This document shows, piece after piece, positions 29,861 to 37,330 of a DNA stretch of 57,253 bases. The notes beneath the pieces were generated by a model. That model was given only the letters and a program-made list of their open reading frames with translations, did no database searches and was not told the DNA's origin. Source of the stretch: Acidovorax sp. (GTDB taxonomy: Bacteria > Pseudomonadota > Gammaproteobacteria > Burkholderiales > Burkholderiaceae_C). The stretch lies in contig JAUXZO010000161.1 of the NCBI GenBank assembly GCA_030692685.1, forward strand, positions 1 through 57,253, written 5' to 3'. How positions within the stretch are numbered: the stretch's first letter is position 1; every line of letters begins with the position of its first letter. The position numbers were made by a program, and so were the translations under genes.

Positions 29861-30889
29861 TTAGGCAAGGTCATCCGGCGTGAGGAAATCCCAGCGCTTT
29901 TTGGCCCTGCCAAGCTTGCTGCCAATGACTTCGGCCATTTTAGCGACCGGCAAGCCTCCATCCGTTGGCTTTTTGCCTTCGAGGTCTTCGAAGCGCAGGA
30001 TCTCCCCGGCCTGCATGTCACGGTTAACCGCCAGGGCCTTGCCGAACATGCGGCGCAACTCCCCTTTGCTTTCGTCGATCACCTTGTCAGGTCCACCGCC
30101 GCGCGCCGCCTCCAGAAAGCGCGTGCCTTTGACCAGTTCAGCAAACTCGTCAACAGTCAGCGATGCTTTGGCATCAGGCCCGAACATGCGCCTGTCAAAC
30201 GTGATATGGGCCTCCAGGACAACGGCGCCAAGCGCCGCGGCTCCCAGCGGAGCATAAATGGTTCCGGAATGATCCGACAAGCCGACCGGGCAGCCATACC
30301 GTTGGCGCAGGCGGGAAAGCCATGCCAGTCCTATATCGACAGGTGCCGTTGGGTACTTGGTCGTGCACTGCAGCACGGCGACGGGCACTTTGCGCTCACG
30401 CATAAAGGCGACCGCCGCATCGATTTCTTCCAGCGCACCCAGGCCGGTCGACAAAATGACCTCTTTGCCCGTACGTGCCAGCCGTTCCAGGAGCACAGGA
30501 TTGGCAAGATCCCCGGAACCGACCTTGTAACGCTGGACCCCAATGCTTTCTAGCAGATCGACTGCAGCATTGGAAAACGGTGTCGCCAAAAATTCCACGC
30601 CTGCCGCTTCGCAGCGGCGCTTGAGGTCGGCCCATTGCTCAAGCGACAGCTCCATGCGCTTCCAGTAGTCAAAGCGGGTCGCGTCCACTGGAGAAAAGCG
30701 TACGCGAAACGGCTCCAGAGCGCTGCTTTCTGCTTCGGCAATATGCACCTGAAACTTGACGGCATCCACACCGGCGCCCGCAGCGGCATCGACCATGGAA
30801 TGCAATATGCCCAGGCTGCCATCGTGCGCCTGAGCGATCTCGGCAATGATGAAAGTACGTCCGAGAGACTCGTATTCAGCCAGATTCAT
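29861..30889 (-). CDS. neuB: Nonulosonic acid synthase (NeuB family, divergent)
   Basis: A 342-residue enzyme condensing an N-acylated hexosamine with phosphoenolpyruvate. The TIM barrel shows AEIAQAHDGS, AVKFQ near 45, YKVGSGDLAN near 121, LQCTTKYP near 173 and GLSDHS near 203. A C-terminal SAF domain (residues about 283-340) is present. The usual Glu-Lys-His segment reads LEAHITFDRRMFGPDA here, so the Lys and the terminal His of the common GPDH motif are replaced. This places it in a divergent subgroup of uncertain product. ATG at 30889 has GGAG upstream and overlaps the dehydrogenase stop (ATGA). Confidence 0.9.
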   Translation of the reverse strand: MNLAEYESLGRTFIIAEIAQAHDGSLGILHSMVDAAAGAGVDAVKFQVHIAEAESSALEPFRVRFSPVDATRFDYWKRMELSLEQWADLKRRCEAAGVEFLATPFSNAAVDLLESIGVQRYKVGSGDLANPVLLERLARTGKEVILSTGLGALEEIDAAVAFMRERKVPVAVLQCTTKYPTAPVDIGLAWLSRLRQRYGCPVGLSDHSGTIYAPLGAAALGAVVLEAHITFDRRMFGPDAKASLTVDEFAELVKGTRFLEAARGGGPDKVIDESKGELRRMFGKALAVNRDMQAGEILRFEDLEGKKPTDGGLPVAKMAEVIGSKLGRAKKRWDFLTPDDLA

Positions 30890-31830
30890 GTTGCTTTCTC
30901 CGTACCGTCCAGAATCTTCTCCAGCTTGCCCACGATGAAATTTTCTGTCTTGGCCATTGCTGTAAAGGTAGCGCCGCCTATGTGAGGCGTCACAATGATA
31001 TTGCGCCCGCCTGCTGCGACGTTCCACCGTTGAAGTTGATGCGCCCCGGTTTCGTGGCTCAACACGTCGATGGCGACGCCTTCCAGCGCATCGGACTCGA
31101 TGGCCTGCAACAGCGCCCCCTCATCCACGAGCTCGCCGCGTGCGGTATTGATCAGGTAGCGCCCGCGCATCGCCGCGATCTCTGTCTTCCCCAGGACAGG
31201 CGGGGCCCCGTTGGCGTACGAGGCACAGAGAATGATGATTCGATTCGCCTCGATCAGCTGCTGCACGCCGGGCAGACGCTGCCAACCGGGAGCAGCCTTG
31301 ACTTCTTTTGTGTCGAAATAGCTGACATGCGCACCGAAAGCCTCGCAATAACTGGCGACGCGAAACCCCACGCGCCCAAGGCCGACGAAGCCGACTTTCT
31401 GGCCAAACAGCTCTTCGCCGCGAAAAAGGTCGCGGTTCCACCCACCGGCGTCAACATGGGAGAACGCGCTGCGGTAACGGCGCAGCAATGCCAATACCAG
31501 GCCAAAGGTATGTTCCGGTGTTGCACGAATGGTTTCCAGAAAGGCCTGCTCGCCCCTCAAACTCACAATCCGGATTCCGCGCTCGGCAAGCGCATGCTCA
31601 TCCATGTGCGCATGCCCTGTGGTCGGGCTGCACAGGTAACGCAAGGCCGGGGCCCGGGCCAACAATGCAGCGTCGATCGGATAGGCCAGCCGCGCGAACA
31701 GTACCTGCACGGGCTTGAGGAATTCCGTCAAATCGCTGCCATCGAAAGGAACAACCACATGCCCCATCTGCCGCAACCGGGCTGTGGCCGAAGGATCAAA
31801 CCGGTCGGGTTCGAGCAGGCCTACTTGCAC
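30886..31830 (-). CDS. D-isomer-specific 2-hydroxyacid dehydrogenase
   Basis: A 314-residue NAD(P)-dependent oxidoreductase. The nucleotide-binding motif is GFVGLGRVGFRV near 147, and the catalytic set appears complete: Arg231 in NTARGELVDE, Glu260 in DVLSHE and His283 in TPHIGGAT. It normally interconverts a 2-keto and a 2-hydroxy acid. Its gene is locked between neuA and neuB by a 10-bp overlap upstream (GTG start at 31830) and an ATGA overlap downstream, which implies a role in making or modifying the nonulosonate. It is not part of the classical Neu, Leg or Pse pathways. Confidence 0.88.
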   Translation of the reverse strand: MQVGLLEPDRFDPSATARLRQMGHVVVPFDGSDLTEFLKPVQVLFARLAYPIDAALLARAPALRYLCSPTTGHAHMDEHALAERGIRIVSLRGEQAFLETIRATPEHTFGLVLALLRRYRSAFSHVDAGGWNRDLFRGEELFGQKVGFVGLGRVGFRVASYCEAFGAHVSYFDTKEVKAAPGWQRLPGVQQLIEANRIIILCASYANGAPPVLGKTEIAAMRGRYLINTARGELVDEGALLQAIESDALEGVAIDVLSHETGAHQLQRWNVAAGGRNIIVTPHIGGATFTAMAKTENFIVGKLEKILDGTEKAT

Positions 31831-32516
31831 ATGACCGCCCGGAGCAGAACAAGGTCATCCGGCGCATCCACATCGATGGAGTCCAGCTTGCTCATTTCGA
31901 GCAGCACCGGCCGATCACAGACCAGCGAGCCGGTCGCCTTGAGGTAGGGGGTGCGGGTGACATACAGCGCGCCATTGCGAACCATGGCCGGCCCATGCTC
32001 CTGCCGCCGTACACCCTTGTTGTGCAGGGGGTTGCGAGGAATCAGCGTGCCATCGGCCTGCAGGTCGTACATGACCAGCTCATTGATGTATTCCTCCCGG
32101 TAGCAGGAAATCAGCGAGTCTGACTGCCCGGCCGCCATACGCTCCACCGCTTCAGCAATAACGGCGGCATTGCGTATCGGGCTGGTAGGCTGGAGCAGCA
32201 TGACCGCGTCATAGGCACCGTCCTGCGGCTCCAGCGCTTCCAGTGCATGCAGGACATAAGCCAGCGCCTTGGCGGTGTCCGTCGCAGCCGCTGCAGGTCG
32301 CAGGAAGGGAACATCGGCACCCAAGGCCCTGGCACAGGCCGCAATTTCATCGTCATCCGTCGAAACAATGCATCTGGCCAAAGTACCGCCGGCAAGAAGC
32401 TGCCGGCCAGTTTCGATGGAATAGGCGATCAGGGGCTTGCCGCACACATCGGCGAGGTTTTTGCGGGGAATCCCCTTGGAGCCCCCGCGGGCGGGCACTA
32501 TTCCCAGTATGCGCAT
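31821..32516 (-). CDS. neuA: CMP-nonulosonate cytidylyltransferase (NeuA family)
   Basis: A 231-residue nucleotidyltransferase activating the free nonulosonic acid as its CMP derivative. The CTP-binding N-terminus is ILGIVPARGGSKGIPRKN, followed by VSTDDDEIA near 52 and LLQPTSPIR near 107; SLDS-type metal residues are represented by KLDSIDVD near the C-terminus. Length fits the family. It opens the tightly coupled trio neuA, dehydrogenase, neuB. Specificity (Neu, Leg or another acid) cannot be read. Confidence 0.92.
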   Translation of the reverse strand: MRILGIVPARGGSKGIPRKNLADVCGKPLIAYSIETGRQLLAGGTLARCIVSTDDDEIAACARALGADVPFLRPAAAATDTAKALAYVLHALEALEPQDGAYDAVMLLQPTSPIRNAAVIAEAVERMAAGQSDSLISCYREEYINELVMYDLQADGTLIPRNPLHNKGVRRQEHGPAMVRNGALYVTRTPYLKATGSLVCDRPVLLEMSKLDSIDVDAPDDLVLLRAVMCK

Positions 32517-32616
32517 GACTTGATATTGAGCCTAAAACTGCCAAACGTAGACGCGCTGAAACATGCAAAAGACCTCGCCACTGGAGATCCGGAAATAGCA
32601 AACAACGCCATTTACT

Positions 32617-33549
32617 TCACAGTTTGGTTGCGACGATGCGGTGATTACCTTCGCCAATAACGATTTCCCGAAGATTGGTGCCTGAAAGCGTCCTGTCAGC
32701 GAGAGCCCTCTCGGCAACGTCAACATACAGCTGGGCAGTGGCGTGAGCGAGCCGCGTCAAATACCGTTGCGTTTCCGTTTCAGCCAAATCCAAACTTGCA
32801 TGGGTAATGCGCTCCAGCTTCTTGATATCTTCAAGCTGAGCGATGGGGTTACTTTCATGGTCGAAGGTTTCGCCCGTCCATCGGTCAATGGACCCATAAC
32901 CCAAGCTCGGCAACTTGGAGGCCAGTTCAGAAAAGCTTGTAAGTTTCTGAATTGGTACGAACAGATCGTCCATGAAATGCTTGCGGTTGTTGGCAGGAAG
33001 CCCGGCGATACCGATTGCGTCATCAATAAACTTCATACCAAGATCAACCACAACAGGGCGAAGAGCCTGCACAGCCTTCCACCGCAAACCGCCAGCACCG
33101 TAGACCAATAGAAAAAGTTTACCTTGAGGTTTCAACACCCTTGTCAGCTCGCTCAGTGCCCTGTCGAAATCCGAAGTATGGTGAATAACACCAGCCGACC
33201 ACACGAAATCAAACGAGTTCTCCTCAAACGGCAGATCCAGTACAGACGCCTGCTGAAAAGCAATTGAAGAAAATTCAGACGCACGACGACTGGCCTCCGC
33301 CAGTCCACTCACAGATACATCAACGGCTGTGACGGAGCCAGCCCCGTGAATGGCCAAAGCGACTGAATATCGTCCACTGCCGCACCCAGCATCAAGACAT
33401 TTCTTGCCTTTGAGCCAATCAAGATCGAATTTATTTGCAATAGCTCGCTTTGTGAACAGTTCAACTGAATCGCGATACTGTTGATCACTCAGTGATGCCC
33501 ACAGGCCTCCAAACAATTTTCCGGTTTCCTCTTCCAGATTTGAAGTCAT
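32617..33549 (-). CDS. SAM-dependent methyltransferase (class I)
   Basis: A 310-residue methyltransferase with motif I CLDAGCGSGRYSVAL near residue 50, acidic AVDVS, then FDFVWSAGVIHHTSDFDRAL and LKPQGKLFL, the usual Methyltransf_11/25 order. The C-terminal 130 residues are predicted to bind substrate and are not recognised. ATG at 33549 is preceded by AAGGA and is preferred to starts at 33591 (ATG) or 33615 (TTG). It sits between the oxidoreductase genes and neuA, so the target may be the nonulosonic acid or a neighbouring sugar. Confidence 0.82.
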   Translation of the reverse strand: MTSNLEEETGKLFGGLWASLSDQQYRDSVELFTKRAIANKFDLDWLKGKKCLDAGCGSGRYSVALAIHGAGSVTAVDVSVSGLAEASRRASEFSSIAFQQASVLDLPFEENSFDFVWSAGVIHHTSDFDRALSELTRVLKPQGKLFLLVYGAGGLRWKAVQALRPVVVDLGMKFIDDAIGIAGLPANNRKHFMDDLFVPIQKLTSFSELASKLPSLGYGSIDRWTGETFDHESNPIAQLEDIKKLERITHASLDLAETETQRYLTRLAHATAQLYVDVAERALADRTLSGTNLREIVIGEGNHRIVATKL

Positions 33550-33691
33550 AGTTTCCTTGATGGTTCTGTTGCCGAATGAGATAGTGACCATTATCCGCGT
33601 TCCTACTTTTTCCAACCCGCACGGGGGGCCACGTTGAATTCGCGCATCCTGAAGGGAAAGTTTGCCGTGGAGTTGCTGACCCTCAAGGGCT

Positions 33692-34654
33692 TCATTCTTC
33701 CGGGTAGCCAGCGATTTTTTGGGCCAGCGGTATCAAGGCCGCAGCTTCTGCCAGCGTCACGAGGCCCGCCATGCCGCCCCCCGCCAGAAAAGCTGCATTC
33801 TGATGGTAAACACCGGGTTTGAAACTGCTGTCAATCTCATCGTCCAGCACCATGGGTTCCAGGTCAAAGCGACCTTTGCGCATGACAGACAGCTTTTCCA
33901 TGGGCCTGAAAACATAGCGGGTGGATTTGGTCATCCATTCAAAACCCCAGCGCCCTGGTGCATCCCAGTTGGCGTGAAAGGCAAAGGGCACACCGCCTGT
34001 GGTGCTGCCGGACCCGACAAAGATACTCCCTGCGGGGTGCCACGGCAACCCGCCGGAACGCTGGAAACGGCTAAGGTTCAGATCAGGAAGGCCAACCGGG
34101 TGAAAGGCCGTGTCAATCACGTGCATGCTGTTGGCCAGCAGCCAGCGGCTCTTGACCTCCGCCGCAGCGCCTGGGCCCTGCGCTGGCATTGCTTCGTTGA
34201 ACTCAAACAGCACGCTTTCTATGCGTTCACCGGCCTCGCGAATGTGCGCAAGTGCGCCACGAACTGAGGCATAAAACCGCCGGTTGTAAGCCACGTGAAT
34301 TTCTGCACCGGTTTCAGCCGCGCAGGCCTGCAGCAAACCGCATTCACGCTGGTCCATCGCAGCGGGCTTTTCAATCAGAAGATGCTTGACGCCAGACTTC
34401 ATGACTTCAAGGGCAATCGGTGTGAGGGTTTCGACAGGCGAAGCAATAATGACGTGGGTGGGGCGCACCGCAGCCAAGGTAGCCTGCAGATCATCGCGCC
34501 GGACCACCACGTCGCTCCCCACGTCTCGCTCCACAGCACGGGGCCGCGAGCCCGGCGCCCAGCCCGTGAGTGAATCAGGCGCCAGCGCCGCAAGCGCCTG
34601 GAGGTGGGCTGCGCCCATTTTTCCGACGCCGATAACCAGACAATGAATCGCCAT
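33692..34654 (-). CDS. Gfo/Idh/MocA-type oxidoreductase A
   Basis: A 320-residue NAD(P)-dependent sugar oxidoreductase with the Rossmann start CLVIGVGKMGAAH and the diagnostic EKP in LLIEKPAAM near residue 95. The C-terminal substrate domain includes VAYNRRFYASVRG and a conserved HVIDTAFH segment (His/Asp). Members oxidise or reduce sugar ring carbons; related proteins such as PtmF occur in legionaminic-acid loci. It is followed closely by a second family member, and both sit between the deacetylase/formyltransferase set and neuA. Confidence 0.85.
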   Translation of the reverse strand: MAIHCLVIGVGKMGAAHLQALAALAPDSLTGWAPGSRPRAVERDVGSDVVVRRDDLQATLAAVRPTHVIIASPVETLTPIALEVMKSGVKHLLIEKPAAMDQRECGLLQACAAETGAEIHVAYNRRFYASVRGALAHIREAGERIESVLFEFNEAMPAQGPGAAAEVKSRWLLANSMHVIDTAFHPVGLPDLNLSRFQRSGGLPWHPAGSIFVGSGSTTGGVPFAFHANWDAPGRWGFEWMTKSTRYVFRPMEKLSVMRKGRFDLEPMVLDDEIDSSFKPGVYHQNAAFLAGGGMAGLVTLAEAAALIPLAQKIAGYPEE

Positions 34655-34662
34655 GCTTGCTC

Positions 34663-35658
34663 TTATGTGTATTGATAAGGTGGCCGTGCGCCACCAGCCT
34701 GCAAAATGCGGTCCAGTAGGTCATGCGTCAAGACGGCCTGTGCGAGTCCGGGCATTTCAATAAGGCCTAACGACCAGTCATGCGACAGCACATGCATCGC
34801 AGGAATACTAAAAACACCCTCTTCCTCCAAGGAGTAGTCGGCACCATAACGGTAATTGGGCATGGTGCTGCCCGACTTGCGAGCACTGATCTTCATTGTC
34901 ATGTCTGTGTAATCCACCAGCGCCAGGAAGTGTGAGCCACGCACGGTCATCACCACGTTTGCGCTACTGCCGGCTTCCAGACTCGCCATCAGGCGTGACT
35001 TGCGCCCAGTGAGTACGAAGTCACCGCCGAAATCATTAAATTGCGCTCCACGACCACTGGCGACCCGCGTTGTTGACAACTCAGACCAAGTCACTTCAGG
35101 CACCTCGTCTCCGGTCAGCGCCAGAAAAGTATCGAGATAGTGAATGCCCATGCAACCCAGGCCAATCGCGCCCCCGTTCAATGTAACGCTGAACCGGTCT
35201 TCCTGTGCGCAGAGCGCGGCCAGTCTGTGCAGATGTGGCCAATGACGGCGTACAAAGTTGACCTGAGTCATCCCCGCGACGCCATTCGCAAGTGCTACTG
35301 CATGAAAATTCCGAACCTCATCAGGATCAGCGGACATCGGTTTTTCCAGCAAGATGCGAGCGGCTTTCCCATGACCTAAAAACTGCTTGAAATTTTGCAA
35401 GCGGTTGACGGTAGTTTCTGCAAATATGGCGACGTCAAAATTGCCGCCTGGAATTGCACTTGTAAAAGTGACCCGGTCTGCGGAAAGGTCGGCGGCGATC
35501 AACTCCTTTTTTACGGTCTCTTCCAGGCCATCATTAATGTCATAGGCCGTGACCGAAAAGCCGGCACGCACCAGACCTTGGAGATGCCGTCGACCCATGG
35601 CACCCAGTGCGGACAAGAACGCTGTTTTCATCGCTGTAGTTTCAGGTTTATTATTCAT
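34663..35658 (-). CDS. Gfo/Idh/MocA-type oxidoreductase B
   Basis: A 331-residue paralogue-level relative of the preceding oxidoreductase: SALGAMGRRHLQGL near residue 14, ILLEKPMS (EKP) near residue 105, FVRRHWPHLHRL near 133 and GIHYLDTFLAL near 170 with the His-x2-Asp pair. ATG at 35658 overlaps the deacetylase stop (ATGA). An internal ATG at 35631 directly ahead of the Rossmann strand is the alternative. It ends eight bases before oxidoreductase A, so the two are probably used together, perhaps in an oxidation/reduction or isomerisation of one precursor. Confidence 0.83.
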   Translation of the reverse strand: MNNKPETTAMKTAFLSALGAMGRRHLQGLVRAGFSVTAYDINDGLEETVKKELIAADLSADRVTFTSAIPGGNFDVAIFAETTVNRLQNFKQFLGHGKAARILLEKPMSADPDEVRNFHAVALANGVAGMTQVNFVRRHWPHLHRLAALCAQEDRFSVTLNGGAIGLGCMGIHYLDTFLALTGDEVPEVTWSELSTTRVASGRGAQFNDFGGDFVLTGRKSRLMASLEAGSSANVVMTVRGSHFLALVDYTDMTMKISARKSGSTMPNYRYGADYSLEEEGVFSIPAMHVLSHDWSLGLIEMPGLAQAVLTHDLLDRILQAGGARPPYQYT

Positions 35659-36581
35659 TTCGAGGACAACGCAGGGGTGATGTCTACCCACGCTTTGACA
35701 TCGTTCACATCGATCCGCTTCAATGCCATTGGATATCTATCACTGTCCGCATTAAAGCCTCGCTCCATCGTGAACCCATACTGCAGCCCCAACTCCTTAG
35801 CTGTTTCAAACACGGATGCAGAGACAGCAGATTGTCCGCCGAATGGGTATGAGATCCCCACTGGCCTTTGACCAGAAAGATTTTCCAGTACATCCAGCGA
35901 TTGCTCGATTTCCTGCCGCGCATGCGTTGCCGACAAGGTCGCCAGGGGTAGGTGCGCATGGGCGTGGGTACCTAATAGATGCCGGCCGGCTAGAACGCGA
36001 AGATCTTCAGCACTCATGTAAAGCGCTTCCGAAGCAGCCTGCTCACTCCCGAAAATTTCAACAAAGCGTTGACTGGTCCACTCAAGGCGGGCGACAGGGT
36101 CGAGTACGAAGTTGAGGAAATACTTGACCTTTCGGCTAAGGGGTTCGTCGTAACGATACTGAATACTGAGCAATTGCTCATCAAATACATGGGCTCGAAA
36201 ATTAAAGCGCAACTGCAAATCTGCGGCCAATTCGGCATCACTCAGGCGTTCCCGAATCATGTGCAGCTTATGCACATCAAGCACCTCGCGCTTTAGCAAA
36301 GGAGCTGTCGGCGCAAAATACATGGCGGTAACCCCAAGCTTATCCAGCAAAGCAAGCGTCTGCATTTGCTCCTTGAGGCCGTCATCAAAAGTCAGAATAC
36401 ATACGGCCTCGGTCGTACCGCCACCATGGCAAAACTGCAGGATGTCAGCCTCACCCCCTATACGCCAACGTGACCGCAACAGCGCAATCTCTGAAATAAG
36501 CGCGTCGGGCGTAATAGGGTAGATGCCCTGCCCCGTACTGCTTGCACGGAAGTAGTGGTGGTTTACGGCAAGCAAAGGCAT
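35655..36581 (-). CDS. Polysaccharide/sugar deacetylase (NodB homology)
   Basis: A 308-residue CE4-type deacetylase. Motif 1 is ILTFDDGLKEQ near residue 62 (catalytic Asp and metal Asp), motif 2 is the HAHAH group in GTHAHAHLPL near residue 203, and a later ISYPFGG matches motif 3. No signal peptide is visible, so it should act in the cytoplasm on a nucleotide sugar or lipid-linked intermediate. Its start overlaps the formyltransferase gene by 19 bp and its stop overlaps oxidoreductase B. Removing an acetyl group before formylation would be a coherent sequence of steps. Confidence 0.85.
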   Translation of the reverse strand: MPLLAVNHHYFRASSTGQGIYPITPDALISEIALLRSRWRIGGEADILQFCHGGGTTEAVCILTFDDGLKEQMQTLALLDKLGVTAMYFAPTAPLLKREVLDVHKLHMIRERLSDAELAADLQLRFNFRAHVFDEQLLSIQYRYDEPLSRKVKYFLNFVLDPVARLEWTSQRFVEIFGSEQAASEALYMSAEDLRVLAGRHLLGTHAHAHLPLATLSATHARQEIEQSLDVLENLSGQRPVGISYPFGGQSAVSASVFETAKELGLQYGFTMERGFNADSDRYPMALKRIDVNDVKAWVDITPALSSK

Positions 36582-37330
36582 TTGGCAGCCTCCTCTATGC
36601 GCTGGATTTCCTGTGGACTAAATCCATCTCCCACGTAGCTGAGTGCACGCGCCAATGCTGCATCGTCGAAATCAGCCTTCCGGCAAATGCGACCCGCCAC
36701 TTTCTCTTGCGCCTGTGGGCTCAAATTGTTTTCAAGATACCGGACGACGACGCCGGGAAACGCATCGATGGAATCACGGATCAGTTGATTCGATATCTGA
36801 TAGTAGTTTTCACCCGGCTGAAGCTTGGGCCTGATACGGTGAAGGATGGCGCCAGCATCCACTTTCTCAACAGCTAGATGGATAGTGGTGCCAAGGAACT
36901 CGGCCGCAGCATCCGCGAAAGGCCAAAAAAGGGTGGCCGAGCCGCGGTACCAGGGCGAAAGTCCCAAGTGGAGGTTCACGATCCTGTCAGGAAATGCTGA
37001 AAGCCAGGGCGTCTTCAGAATCGAGGTTCCGAACAGACACACCACGTCAATGTCGAGACGGGAAGCCCACTGAATCACTTCGGGAGCGTTAATGTCAGAA
37101 ACAGTCTCAACCCTGGCCACCTGTCCTTCAGGAACATCCTTGAAGCAAATCAACTCCTGAGCGCCATTGTGGGCAAAATGAGCGCGGACGATTTCCGATT
37201 CCTCGCGCTGCTTGACGTAATAATTTCGCTTCTGCTCGCATACCACGGCAGCAACATCAAAACACCTGGCGACCTGCTGGACAAAAAATCGGTGGCGCAG
37301 GCTGGTGCTGGTCAAGACAAGGGCTTTCAA
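36563..37330 (-). CDS. Formyltransferase family protein, sugar N-formyltransferase candidate
   Basis: A 255-residue protein with the formyltransferase fold. The active-site set is present: Asn119 and His121 in IVNLHLGLSPWYRG, and Asp158 in VEKVDAGAIL. The family transfers a formyl group from N10-formyl-tetrahydrofolate to an amine. In O-antigen loci such enzymes formylate amino sugars (Qui4N, Fuc3N and similar). The start is TTG at 37330 overlapping the AsnB stop (TTGA), with a strong GGAGGAG six bases upstream. It overlaps the deacetylase gene downstream. A methionyl-tRNA formyltransferase role is excluded by length and context. Confidence 0.85.
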   Translation of the reverse strand: MKALVLTSTSLRHRFFVQQVARCFDVAAVVCEQKRNYYVKQREESEIVRAHFAHNGAQELICFKDVPEGQVARVETVSDINAPEVIQWASRLDIDVVCLFGTSILKTPWLSAFPDRIVNLHLGLSPWYRGSATLFWPFADAAAEFLGTTIHLAVEKVDAGAILHRIRPKLQPGENYYQISNQLIRDSIDAFPGVVVRYLENNLSPQAQEKVAGRICRKADFDDAALARALSYVGDGFSPQEIQRIEEAAKCLCLP

